Assembly: GCA_934045075.1 (NCBI GenBank) | Contig: OW203722.1 | Coordinates: forward strand, 8,835,303-8,899,302 | DNA from: Yponomeuta sedellus | Taxonomy: Eukaryota > Arthropoda > Insecta > Lepidoptera > Yponomeutidae | Direction of reading: 5' to 3' | Length of the DNA: 64,000 nucleotides | Shown here: piece after piece, positions 1 to 8,794 of the stretch | Layout: each line of letters opens with the position of its first letter | Numbering within the stretch: the stretch's first letter is position 1 | Translations under genes and position numbers: made by a program | The notes under the pieces: generated by a model | Told to the model about the DNA's origin: nothing | What the model saw: the letters and a program-made list of their open reading frames with translations, nothing else | Databases searched by the model: none

Positions 1-241
1 GAGGCTGGTGGAGAGTGCTCTGAAAAGATTAAATAAAAATAGTTTTTAGGTATAATGTGAAATTTTATTCTCTACAATGTTTGTCTTATGGGTATTTCAA
101 TAGAAGTAAGAGTATCAGTTTCAAAGAAATATGGTCTTGAAAATTCGCAAAATGTAAATTTGCACGTAAATAAGTTCCGGTTCACAACTTTTGATTTCGG
201 CTATACCAATAAATCGAATTTAAAGTTTTAGACAATCATGC

Positions 242-503
242 TGTGTGGTTTCGGCTTAAAGAATAGCACCAACCCAAATTCTTCCCGCGGGTGTCGTAAA
301 AGGTGACTGAGGGACACAAACTGGGGGGTGGGCAGCAGCGCCCCCTGCAGTACAATGCCACCAATCTGCGATCCTCAACCCGCATGCCCAGCGTGGGGAT
401 TATGGGCATTAACCCCCAATGATGGTATAAGACAGGCCGCTCTGGTCATCACTAAGGGAGGGCTATGTCCAGCAGTGGACTCCATAATATAGCCTGAAGA
501 AGA
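242..503 (+). mobile_element. RTE-tailed SINE-like element, complete, with TSD
   Basis: A 262 bp insertion flanked by the exact 12 bp duplication agacaatcatgc (230-241 and 504-515). The 3' end reads GGGAGGGCTATGTCCAGCAG, then tggac and a gaagaag tail; in RTE-type LINEs these bases encode the last residues G-Y-V-Q-Q-W-T. The 5' part (around 281-420, starting near CTTCCCGCGGGTGTCG) is shared with copies at 9125 and 34704 but shows no long frame. This fits a non-autonomous element that borrows the RTE 3' end for mobilisation. Orientation is from the tail. Confidence 0.75.
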
Positions 504-515
504 AGACAATCATGC

Positions 516-1289
516 AACGCAAAATTTAACTCTCTTTAATATTGCAATAACGAAGATTCCAGTCCAAAGTACCGTTTCCGAGCTAGAAGCACAAAACTGA
601 AAGAAATTGTGATAAGTTCGCGGTTTTTTGGCCCCCAAAAGTTGAGCTCACCTCCTGGGACCGTGCGAATTCGCATTACACGCATTTAAGATCAAATGAT
701 GGTATAAAATGATATCCAGCTTTCTGGAAATTAATTCCTGGATTTTTTTTAATTTGATTGACCTATTATATTAACATCAAGAATTTAAAATGTCAAGAAC
801 ATAAAAAAAATAACATTCCATGCGATAATAAGTAAAAATGTCAAACAAGAGAGGTCACGGGGATAATATCAAATAGTATATCATTGTTATACTTATTTTA
901 ATCAATATAATTATCCGTCAGAAATTCGATTATTGTATGATAGCAGTTTTTAAATAATATATTTTTTTATTTGTGCTTGAACAAGCCTAAGTCCAGTTCT
1001 CTTAATGCACTAGACAGCTTATTATAAATTACAGGGCCCATGCAAAATACACTTTTGTGCACCAGCGCTGTATTTGTCCTCTGCGTAAACATATTTTCGT
1101 TTTATACCGTTTTAATCACTGACTGACTTGTGAAACTCGTATGAAACTAAATAGATATTGTGACTTTTATAACTACGCATGCCTATAGTATATTTTTGAC
1201 TAAGGAACTAATAACCACGACAGTAAAATTGTATATTTTGACTTAAATTCTGGTTAACTGAAAACGGCATATTTTTATGTAGATTAGAA
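516..1289. other. No recognisable gene or complete repeat
   Basis: AT-rich with homopolymer runs; near 640-690 a slightly GC-rich piece (gagctcacctcctgggaccg). Nothing assignable. Confidence 0.4.
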
Positions 1290-1750
1290 ACTTAAAACCT
1301 CTCAAGAACTACATTTGAGCTGATGAACTTCGTAACAATGTCCACCAGATAATGTGCTACTTAATGAAAGTATTTGATGAACAAAGTGATTTTTTTTACT
1401 TAAATTTGAAGTTCTAAATTACCATCTCTGAAAGTCTTCATCAGAACATCACCAAATTACCCTGGGACAGCTTTTATATTATATTTTATGAAACATATGC
1501 ATATTATTTATGAATGGGCCTCATTAGGCCTTATTTGCTGCTGTCCATTGAAAAGTTCTTTTCTCCATCTCTCAAAGTCTTTATGACATCTTCACCAAAT
1601 TAAAATGGGACCAATGGGACGCTATACCTAGTAGAACAAAAAAAAATATCGAAATAGGTTAAGATTTGACGAAGATAATGCGAAAACATAGTGAAAAATA
1701 ATTAACATACGCGTCGATGTGATAACCTCTTTTGAAGTCGGTTAAAATGG
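1290..1750 (+). repeat. Degenerate dispersed repeat with internal duplication
   Basis: Two diverged copies of a segment (near 1423 and 1563; both contain ccatctct, then aaagtct, then caccaaatta) lie about 140 bp apart. The stretch ends in the motif ttgaagtcggttaaaa, which is a recurrent repeat end in lepidopteran sequence. No coding frame survives. Class not assignable by eye. Confidence 0.4.
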
Positions 1751-1789
1751 AAATGACTTTCATTAAATAAATATGTACATCATCTATAA

Positions 1790-1912
1790 AAATATCAACT
1801 GTAGCTACACGGTTCATGAGAGTTTACGTTCAGCTTGGGGACAGACCGACAGACGGACATACCATCTTAGCAATTGGGTCCCGTTTTTACCCTCTGGTAC
1901 GGAACCCTAAAA
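1790..1912 (+). repeat. Dispersed insect repeat end (GGTACGGAACCCTAAAA)
   Basis: It contains cagaccgacagacggacat, then gggtcccgtttttaccctc and ggtacggaaccctaaaa, a motif string found many times in lepidopteran genomes. The opposite end of the same kind of repeat is seen at 53575-53680. No TSD was found. Confidence 0.5.
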
Positions 1913-2743
1913 TCTATGTTTTAGTTGGAAGTTATACTTAAAGGGCTATAGTTAATTATTGTTTATGTAGTTAATTATTCCAAGACATTATAAAATGTAA
2001 AGGTGATATGCTGTCGACTGTTCCTCAACAGCAAGTTGCGAATTCAAAAACTAGGGGGTACAAACTGCGACCACGAGTTCTTATAGGAAGCTGCCATAAT
2101 AATCGGTACCGTTTTTAGTAAAGTTTTAAGCAACTTATTTGTCAATAAATCACATAAAAATTAAAAGATGTACCAACATAGCTTAATCGATCTTGTACTA
2201 GAAACCTTAAAAAAAATATATTTCTTCCACCTATTTTGCAAAATGTGAAATATCTGTGAACCATCCATGAGGTATATTTTCGTGTATCGTTTTCGAAAAT
2301 TTCTATACATTTACCACGGATATCCGTGACATTTACTATCTGCGAACGGTTTAATCAGTGATGTCTGCGCGCGCCCCAGTCCCTTCTGTGTGGCCCAATT
2401 ATTTCTATTAGCGCCATCTAACGTGGAGTAGCATAGACTTGTGAGATTGGGCACAAGCAACTCATTATCAAGTACGGTAGCTGACTGGGTTACGAAAGAT
2501 TGATTAAAATAATTAAGTTATCTCGATCTTAATAACTTATTGATTAAATCATTGGATTTTTTAATATTAATTTATAAAAAAATAAACTATTAGGGAAATT
2601 TGGTTAAATTTCGTTATTATACAGAAAATGTAATAAGTTAGTCACAAATTTTACCGACAAGCGACGTCAGCGCCAGGATCCGAAAAAAGCTATTGAATGA
2701 TCTTCTATCCTTACTTCAAATTCAATGCTTGTACACATAGTTA
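1913..2743. other. Unassigned AT-rich stretch
   Basis: No frame or repeat recognised. 2405-2440 has gcgccatctaacgtgg, a short motif that also occurs loosely at 22140 (tagatggcgctgc) and 23335. Confidence 0.35.
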
Positions 2744-3076
2744 GAATATTTTCGAGGCTTAATCGCGTAGTAATTTATTGCTATTTAATCGGAAATGTGG
2801 TTTCAAACTGTCGCAAACGTGGGATCCGGTCATCAAGATGTGTTCGAGTGGAAAAAAGTCGCATGGCTTATCGTCCGACATTGTCAGTGTAGTGTGTCGC
2901 AACCCTAATAGTGCTTTGTGATAGCTGATTGAGGGTAGTCTGAAACCTCATCAGCCGAAGATGCGAACGGGTGCCAGCCATCAGTCTTCTCGTGACCACG
3001 ATGACTGTAACGTCGTCGAAACGTCGAGGTAAAAAAGCAATAAATTACTACGCGATTAAGCCCCGAAAATATTCTC
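2744..3076 (+). mobile_element. Element X: short retroelement-like repeat with inverted 3'-end copy at its start
   Basis: The first ~40 bases (agaatattttcgaggctt, ttaatcgcgtagtaattt) are the reverse complement of the last ~40 (gcaataaattactacgcg, attaagccccgaaaatatt). The body between has a second copy at 59593-59890 and a 3' fragment at 43572-43675, both ending at the same gaaaatattctaac. The 59593 copy lacks the inverted start, so the terminal inversion is a property of this insertion, not an obligate TIR. The motif gtcgtcgaaacgtcgagg near 3013 is retained in all copies. No protein is encoded. It could be a PLE-related or other target-primed non-autonomous element. Confidence 0.55.
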
Positions 3077-3086
3077 CAATTTCTGT

Positions 3087-3225
3087 ATGGATTCCAATTT
3101 CGCTAAGTAAATAATTACCTGTAGTGTTAGTGTTTAATTACCATTTCTCAGAAAAGAGCGTGACAGGACGTTACTTAAGTATTTACGTAGTAAAATTGTC
3201 AATTCAGGAACCTGCCCAAAATAGG
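3087..3225. mobile_element. MITE relic related to 24893-25042
   Basis: Shares aatttcgctaagtaaata, atttctcagaaaagagcgtg and acgttacttaa with the MITE at 24893-25042. Its right end (attgtcaattcaggaacctg) is a decayed terminal inverted repeat; the outermost left end is lost. Confidence 0.5.
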
Positions 3226-3272
3226 GTTGTTTCTAATATCAGTTGGAGTTTGTCTCTCACAACTTTTATTCT

Positions 3273-3453
3273 TATACTATTTTTATTCTTAATGCACTAA
3301 CCCGTGCTAAGGACCATTTTAAAAACCTATTTAGAGGCTAAAACTTCCACAGATGCCGGGATTCAAACCCACGACCTCTGGCACGGAAAGCCAGAGGTTG
3401 CGGGTTCGAATCCCGGCATGGGTGGAATTTTTAGCCTCTAAATAGGTTTTTAA
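3273..3453 (-). mobile_element. FB-tRNA hairpin element 1
   Basis: A 181 bp insertion flanked by the exact 12 bp TSD aacttttattct (3261-3272, 3454-3465). Left arm 3319-3382 and right arm 3390-3453 are inverted copies of 64 bases with a 7-base loop. Each arm is the 3' half of a tRNA-like sequence (B box ggttcgaatcc) plus an ending that reads ctctaaataggttttt. One side carries the asymmetric tail (ttagcacgggttagtgcatt on the minus strand, then an A-rich end). The right arm is better preserved than the left. Confidence 0.8.
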
Positions 3454-4064
3454 AACTTTTATTCTCTATGACTTTACAATTTTGGTTAAAACTACTGGGA
3501 CAGTCTTCTATTCACGATAATTGTTTGCAGTGGTAGACATTTAAAGTACTAATGTAATGATAGGACATATTTTTTTCGAAATAAGTCTTTAGAGACGTGA
3601 GCAGGTACATGAGTAGGTACAAATATTCGTTTGCTGTACAATTTTACGCCAAGCGTGCGTTCACCTTTACGCACCCTATCACCCCTTGTCTTTCCGAAGA
3701 CAATTAAAATAAAACAAAGATTAGTAGCCCAGCCTTAGGAGGACTTAAAAATTGAGCTCATAAATATCGCAGCAAGCGGTCTTGGGCAATATCTTTTAGG
3801 TACAAAACAAAATCCTACAGAAGATTACACAAGGGCAAGGACAAATTGGCATACGCAGCTAATGTGGGGTAGTTAAGTCTGTACATAACACATATTAATT
3901 CGTCAATAACATCATAAAAAACAATTTTCGAATTTGTTACGTCATTGTATCAACTGCACGAGTACAAACCCATGAGATACCTCGCACTCTATCTCTCAAT
4001 ACCACGATCATTTGCAAATTGAAAAGAATTTGCACTGACAGACGGGTAGTTTTCTAATTTTCTT

Positions 4065-4190
4065 CAGGAACTTTCAAGGTTGTCTGGAAAAAAATACTTT
4101 TAACAATAAGGCTGCTTATTTTACTACGTAACTTTGTAAATATTTTTTATTTGTTTTTTCCAGTGTACATAATATTCTTTCTTATCTTAC
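4065..4190 (+). mobile_element. Bm1/BMC1-like 3' tail fragment
   Basis: The consensus order aaggttgtctgga, aataaggctgc, then a terminal gtacataatattctttctta is that of the common lepidopteran Bm1/BMC1-like retroelement tail. Matching copies are at 53085, 24085 and 28965 on this strand, and at 12680, 19694, 33170 and 36375 on the other. Confidence 0.55.
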
Positions 4191-4191
4191 T

Positions 4192-4430
4192 TTTTTATGT
4201 AGCCTATAAACGTCCCATTGCTGGGCACAGGCCTTCTCTCAGAGAGAGACTACGGACTTAATTAAAACGCGTGCTCACCGCGGATTGACAATTTCAAGCG
4301 CTACGGTATTTGAACACCTCAGACGCTCAGCTTCTCTCACGATGTTTTCCTTGACAGTTAGCGAGTGGTATTGCTACCAGGTATGACTGCTTCTCAAAGG
4401 TACATAACTTGGAAAACGAACGAAAAACAG
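4192..4430 (-). mobile_element. tRNA-headed SINE, family A (head truncated)
   Basis: On the plus strand it begins tgtagcctataaacgtccca, then ctgggcacaggccttctctc, ccgcggattg and cacgatgttttcc. This is the body and 3' tail of the commonest SINE here; the minus-strand tRNA head is missing. It abuts the Bm1-like tail. Confidence 0.65.
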
Positions 4431-4574
4431 CGTCTTGGGCCTGCGATTTGATCTTCTTCGCGAGAGATGCCTATTTCTTTGGCCTGCTATTGCTTTGTTG
4501 ACTACCAAATTGAGGGCAAATATGGTCGTGCTTATACAATTCTATTGAAAAACTATGTAAGTATTAGACTCTAG

Positions 4575-4712
4575 GGCCTGGTCATCAGACTATCCGGTGA
4601 AGGGCCTGCCCACGCTGCGCCGTCCAGTCCGTGGTCACCAGAACTTTTTCGTCCCAGCGGCCAACAGTTCTTCGAGCTATTTGCCCCGCCCACTGTCATA
4701 CCGAATAGCGTT
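4575..4712 (-). pseudogene. RTE-type LINE ORF C-terminal relic
   Basis: The minus strand reads W-A-G-Q-I-A-R-R-T-V-G-R-W-D-E-K-V-L, the conserved block just upstream of the RTE C-terminal end. The frame is then lost and no continuous ORF remains. A tandem array begins directly beyond it. Confidence 0.65.
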
Positions 4713-4718
4713 ACGTTA

Positions 4719-5215
4719 GAAAATAGCTTTTTGAACACATCACAATATTTGCTGACTCTAGTCTAAGATCTAATGACGTTCTATGGTATTTAGTCTATCT
4801 CTGAGGGTGAAAGCGGTGGTGTTCCATCGATTGCCCGTAATCAAAATAGCTTTTCGAACATATATCACAATATTTGCTGACTCTAGTCTAAGATCTAATG
4901 ACGTTCTATTGTATTTAGTCTATCTCTGAGGGTGAAAGCGGTGGTGTTCCATCGATGGCCCGTAATCAAAATAGCTTTTCGAACACATATCACAATATTT
5001 GCTGACTCAAATCTAAGATCTAAGGACGTTCTATGGTATTTTGTCTATCTCTGAGGGTGAAAGCGGTGGTGTTCAATCGATTGCCCGTAATCAAAATAGC
5101 TTTTCAAACACATATCACAATATTTGCTGACTCAAATCTAAGATCTAAGGACGTTCTATGGTATTTAGTCTATCTCTGAGGGTGAAAGCGGTGGTGTTCC
5201 ATCGATTGCCCGTAA
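4719..5215. repeat. Tandem repeat, four units of about 123-125 bp
   Basis: The phrase aaatagctttt recurs at 4721, 4844, 4969 and 5094. Each unit also has caatatttgctgactc, ctaagatctaa and gggtgaaagcggtggtgttc. Units differ at only a few positions, so the array is recent. No similarity to the other tandem arrays was seen. Confidence 0.9.
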
Positions 5216-5590
5216 TTATATTATCCGACCCTAAGGTGACTTGCGTACCTGTGACGTTAATCCATGTTAAAATTGGGGGACAGATTCTCTACATAGTGTG
5301 TTTATCTCCATTTTCTATGGCACCCTGCAGGTAGAGATTTTGCATTACTTTTATGTTATTAGGTTCATTCTGTCCACTTGCACAGGAACATTAGGTAAAA
5401 CTATAAAAGAAACACTAGATGCCTGTAGCACAGGTCCGAACTAGTATAGTCTTTAAGAGATCGTGTAAGATGTAATTGTAAACATTGTTGTAAGTTTTGG
5501 CTTAAGTAAATTATGCTTAATTTATACCTATAATCCTAATTAACTTTTATCTTTTTTTTTGAACTAAAACTTTCGTAAGCACAACACATT

Positions 5591-5725
5591 GTAGACTTTT
5601 AGTCCGGATTTACTTACGGGTGTTGTTATATCGGAAAAGTCCGACCAGGTTTCGCTCCGATTCGCAGAGCTTAATCATGGTGAGCAGAGACGGAGCTCGC
5701 GTCGTCGGTTGCTCGTCTCACACTA
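5591..5725 (+). repeat. Left inverted arm (pLTR-like) of the PLE
   Basis: Starts gtagacttttagtccgg and ends gctcgtctcacacta. It is the exact reverse complement of 6227-6361. It also happens to be open, so a frame from 5620 runs through the arm into the PLE gene; the first 35 residues of that frame are arm sequence, not protein. Confidence 0.9.
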
Positions 5726-6060
5726 TGATACCGTGTAACTGTGGCAAATGCTACATAGGTGAGACACAGCGAAATATCTCGGTCAGAATTTCGGAGCACA
5801 TACGCTGTATGAAAAACCGTAAAATCGATGGCTCGGCGGTAGCAGAACACGCGTTAACCCAGGACACAAGTCACTTTATCCGCTTCGATAAGGCACAAGT
5901 ATTGTCCAAAGACAAGTTTTATGTGCCACGAAAAATGCGCGAGGCTATTGAAATAAGTCGCCACCCGAATTTCAATTTCCGCCGGCCTGGAAACCGGTTC
6001 TACGAAAGTGCAGTGATAGTGAATATCGAAATCGACACTGCAAGAACGAAGATGTCGTGA
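5725..6060 (+). pseudogene. Penelope-like element ORF, C-terminal GIY-YIG endonuclease fragment
   Basis: The 111 codons before the TGA at 6058 encode the end of a PLE polyprotein. Visible motifs are I-P-C-N-C-G-K-C-Y-I-G-E-T-Q-R, then R-I-S-E-H, S-A-V-A-E-H-A-L and R-K-M-R-E-A-I-E-I. This is the order of the PLE-type GIY-YIG nuclease, including the C-x-C pair before Y-I-G. The GIY half and the whole reverse transcriptase are absent because the copy begins at the inverted arm junction. The surviving frame has no stop or frameshift, but alone cannot encode a working transposition protein. In full elements the domain nicks the target DNA after the RT has bound the template. Confidence 0.88.
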
Positions 6061-6177
6061 GCTGTGTCTGTGCCATCATGCCTAGTGGCATTGACGACGG
6101 GAAAGCAGTAGGCGCTGCGGCGCAAGCCAGCGGGAATCCCCCGCAGCCAGTGTCGGCAACCGCCCCGGCGGTCTCGC

Positions 6178-6225
6178 CGCGGCGCGCCCGCGGCGAGATA
6201 GGTATCTCGCCGCGGGCGCGCCGCG
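6178..6225. repeat. GC-rich perfect hairpin in PLE 3' region
   Basis: Arms 6178-6200 and 6203-6225 are perfect 23-base reverse complements separated by gg. The core is cgcccgcggcgagata. It lies between the PLE stop codon and the right arm and is strikingly GC-rich in an AT-rich window. It could act as an RNA structure for template recognition. Confidence 0.85.
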
Positions 6226-6226
6226 C

Positions 6227-6361
6227 TAGTGTGAGACGAGCAACCGACGACGCGAGCTCCGTCTCTGCTCACCATGATTAAGCTCTGCGAATCGGAGCGA
6301 AACCTGGTCGGACTTTTCCGATATAACAACACCCGTAAGTAAATCCGGACTAAAAGTCTAC
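6227..6361 (-). repeat. Right inverted arm (pLTR-like) of the PLE
   Basis: Exact reverse complement of 5591-5725. It begins tagtgtgagacgagcaacc right after the GC-rich hairpin and runs to the TSD. Confidence 0.9.
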
Positions 6362-6374
6362 AACTTTTATCTTT

Positions 6375-6785
6375 GTATCGCTCCTGAATCTTTGCTCTGA
6401 GAGCTTTGAATCGCTCGTAGCCCTGGCTGCCTGAGTGATCTTACACGATCACAAAGGTTAAGCAACACATAGCGCGTTCAGTGCATAGGTGGAACCGTCT
6501 ATGACTAACGCTAGTGGCATTTTTCCGAGCGGTTTCTTGCTTCGCAAGGCACGCTAAGCAGTTAGTGCCGGCTGCCGTCAACAGATGGCCGACGTTAAGC
6601 CAAGACAGAGGCCTTAGGGCGGCTTGAAAACTTGTGACAGTAGGACCAGCCGCTAGTCTTCTAAGCCGTCACCAATCCGGACTTGGCCCCCGTGGTGGCG
6701 TATGACCTGTTCCTTCCTCAGGAAGAAACCCGTGCCCCTCGGTGGGTCAGAATGGTTTGATGAACTTTTATTTATAAATATAATC
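6375..6785 (+). mobile_element. 5S-rRNA-like SINE, divergent subfamily
   Basis: Near 6450-6510 the sequence has ggttaagcaacac, gcgcgttcagtg and cataggtgg, in the order of the 5S rRNA internal promoter (A box, intermediate element, C box). It is followed by the family body: gctagtggcatttttccgag, cttcgcaaggcacg, gacagaggcc, ccaatccggacttggccccc. The sequence tataatcctaattaa occurs both upstream (near 5530) and at 6779. This suggests a TSD whose left copy was later split by the PLE insertion. The same subfamily is at 34172-34545. Confidence 0.65.
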
Positions 6786-6989
6786 CTAATTAAATTATCT
6801 TTTACGCGTGGACAAAAAAATGGCCCCGGTAGTAACCGGGCCGATTTTTTTTGGCTTGTGTTAACCTAGTAGGTTAACAAACGATGGCTCTTATTACACG
6901 AGTGTGATTATTAACGAAAGAATAAACGTGATTACCTTCGTAGAAAATTGTTTTTTTATAGATTTTAAACGGAAAAATATTATACAGCG

Positions 6990-7135
6990 CGGAGGCCTTC
7001 ACAAATGGGAGGGGGGCCAGAAGATGATGCGGTATGATCTCGACACGTTTTTACCAAGTGGTCACAGGTGGCAAATGACAGAAAATTGTGGTCTAAAAGG
7101 GGGTAAGCCTTTGCTCTGCAGCAAGACATCCATGT
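6990..7135 (+). pseudogene. LINE ORF C-terminal relic (R-G-R-P / D-L-D-T-F type)
   Basis: Readable in pieces: R-Y-D-L-D-T-F-L, then in another frame W-S-Q-V-A-N-D-R-K-L-W-S-K-R-G and a decayed Q-Q-D end. This matches the C-terminus of a LINE family also present at 11760-11930 on the other strand, but frameshifts break it. Confidence 0.55.
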
Positions 7136-7229
7136 TAACGAAGCTACATAAAAAAACCGTAACCTCACGTTTACCGTTCGCCATGGGATTAAGTATCACA
7201 GAACATAGACAGACATGCTTGTAGGTACA

Positions 7230-7865
7230 TAAATATTTTAATTCTTTATTAGTGCATAACATTGATTGTCAGTTCCAACGATTGGTAGAAAGTAGTGACA
7301 ATTCAACGAAGTTAAGATGACAAGTGTCAACTCTCAGCAATAATTTCAATGATTTCTTTTAATAACAAAGTAATCTAAAATAATCAACCAGTGTAACCCC
7401 TATCTCAGGATCTTATTCATGTTGTGTACACTGTATATACATATATTACCGTCATACCTAATGCAGACCGTAAGCTAATCCATCCTATTTGAATCGCTAA
7501 TCGAATTATGCTTACAGCTAACGAAGCAACCTCATCAATAATTAACTCCGCTAAGTTTTAGAAACAAATGTCCGACAATCCTGTTACAGGAGACTCTGAA
7601 ACTATCACATTTCTGGTTACCTATCAAATAAAGTACAACATTTTGGAATGAAAGGTCACCAATTCTAATCACTTAGTGAGCGATACAACGTTTGTAGATA
7701 GGAAGCTTTTGCTTGGGCTTTATTGTTGAGGCACAATGTGATATCATCAGAAGAGTAAAATTGTTTTAGTTAATTTCAATGACGATTGCAGCAAGCATTT
7801 GAAAGTTACCTGTTTATTATTATCTAAGCTAAGTAATCAATATAAACAGTAATAAGATTTTTCTT
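7230..7865. other. Unassigned AT-rich stretch
   Basis: Nothing recognisable on either strand; no long frame. Confidence 0.4.
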
Positions 7866-7916
7866 TTATTAGCCTATTAACGTCCCATTGCAGATCACAC
7901 CCTTCTCTGAGAGAAA
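7866..7916 (-). mobile_element. SINE family A tail fragment
   Basis: Contains tagcctattaacgtcccatt, then a decayed copy of the family's cttctctgagag segment. It is followed directly by an RTE end. Confidence 0.45.
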
Positions 7917-7924
7917 ATTATTAT

Positions 7925-8143
7925 TATCATTTCATCTTCTTCAGGCTATATGTTAGTCCACTGCTGGACATAGCCCTGTCCTAATAAGCGCCATAGCGCC
8001 CTGTCTTTAGCTTTCCGCATCCAGCATCGTCGTTTTTCGCAGATCGTCATCCCACCTAGTCAGAGGGCGTCCTACACTACGTTTGCCTAGTCGCGGTCTC
8101 CACTCAAGAACACGTTTACTCCAACTTTTCTCCAACTACTTCT
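7925..8143 (-). pseudogene. RTE-type LINE 3' end
   Basis: The plus strand has atcttcttcaggctatatgt, tagtccactgctggacatag, a gcgccatagcgccctg stretch and tcgtcatcccacctag. In reverse it encodes the C-terminal R-W-D-D-D-L … W-R-S-L … Y-V-Q-Q-W-T segment. It is damaged and truncated. The TSD of the next LINE insertion begins at 8145. Confidence 0.65.
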
Positions 8144-8157
8144 TTAATAATTATTTT

Positions 8158-8528
8158 TTATTTTTTTTTAAAAACAAATAAAAATTATATATTATACAAA
8201 CATTATGATAGCTTAAATATTTATAATAGTAATAATTAATGATAAAAATGGAACTAAACCTAAAACATTCTAATTTAAATAAAATATTTGAGCCAGATCG
8301 CTGTCGGGCGGCAGAGTACCAAGAAGGCTGGCGGCATTGCCTCGCTGTATGGCTAGGCTTATTCTTTGGCCAAAGTAAGCACCAGCCCTCGGGTCTCCTG
8401 AAGCGTCGACTAGGCGCGACGAGATCTCCTTAAAGAGGAGTCTCGCCTCCGGACCCCATGGCCCCAGAGTCTCGACTCCAAAAGGCACAAATATATAAGC
8501 CTGCCCTATGGCTGCATATTTGTGCCTC
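8158..8528 (-). mobile_element. 5'-truncated LINE insertion with 13 bp TSD
   Basis: Flanked by taataattatttt (8145-8157 and 8529-8541). The left edge is T-rich on this strand, which is the A-rich 3' tail of a minus-strand LINE. The insert holds the last part of an ORF and a 3' UTR of about 110 bases. It interrupts older RTE debris. Confidence 0.8.
8270..8488 (-). pseudogene. LINE ORF2 C-terminal domain fragment
   Basis: The minus-strand frame reads P-F-G-V-E-T-L-G-P-W-G-P-E-A, then A-S-G-D-P-R-A-G-A-Y-F-G-Q-R and I-S-L-A-I-Q-R-G-N-A-A-S-L-L-G-T. This block is known from the region downstream of the reverse transcriptase in several LINE ORF2 proteins, where it closes the protein. The frame is open to its natural stop, but the RT and endonuclease are missing because the copy is 5'-truncated. 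The start codon here is incidental. Family is certain; clade is not. Confidence 0.75.
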
Positions 8529-8601
8529 TAATAATTATTTTATTTATTATATAAGTACAACAGGTTACAATTAGAAAAAAATATAAAATTACTAGTTTAC
8601 G

Positions 8602-8794
8602 TTTAAAAACCTATTTAGAGGCTAAAAATTTCACCCATGCCGGGACTCGAACCCGCAACCTCTGGCTATCCGTACGTACAGATAGCCAGAGGTTGCGGGT
8701 TCGAGTCCCGGCATGGGTGAAATTTTTAGCCTCTAAATAGGTTTTTAAATTTGTTCCTTAGCACGGGTTAGTGCATTAAAAATAAAAATAGTGT
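8602..8794 (+). mobile_element. FB-tRNA hairpin element 2 (near-perfect palindrome)
   Basis: A 193 bp insertion with the exact 15 bp TSD aattactagtttacg (8587-8601, 8795-8809). Arms 8602-8675 and 8676-8749 are 74-base reverse complements with no spacer and one difference, at the centre. Each arm holds the tRNA-like 3' half from the anticodon-loop region through B box ggttcgagtcc to ctctaaataggttttt. Past the right arm is the one-sided tail ttccttagcacgggttagtg plus an A-rich end. The arms meet at cgtacgtac, inside the tRNA-like anticodon loop. Confidence 0.88.

Larger units (their letters stand above)
5555..6361 (+). mobile_element. Penelope-like element, 5'-truncated, with inverted pLTR-like arms
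   Basis: An 807 bp insertion with the exact 13 bp TSD aacttttatcttt (5542-5554, 6362-6374). Order: a one-sided tail (5555-5590, including gaactaaaactttcgtaagc), left arm 5591-5725, the end of a PLE ORF, a GC-rich 3' region, and right arm 6227-6361. I found no difference between the two 135-base arms when comparing them by eye. Inverted partial terminal repeats with a one-sided extension are a known PLE architecture. The arm identity and intact TSD indicate a young insertion. Relics of the same arm are at 15588-15768 and 53772-53862. Confidence 0.9.

Noticed and set aside
5620..5724. N-terminal 35 residues of the frame leading into the PLE gene
   Set aside because: They come from the inverted arm; the mirror-image arm at 6227-6361 gives the same residues on the other strand, so they are not protein sequence.
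5591..5725. Hammerhead ribozyme in the PLE arm
   Set aside because: Neither strand shows the ctgatga and gaaa core in the right order; without a covariance search I do not call it.
6000..6332. 110-codon minus-strand frame across the PLE end
   Set aside because: Shadow of the arm and of the antisense of the GIY-YIG region; no domain.
6812..6865. Rho-independent-like hairpin (ggccccggt … accgggcc followed by T-run)
   Set aside because: No prokaryotic context; chance or repeat-derived hairpin in an insect genome.
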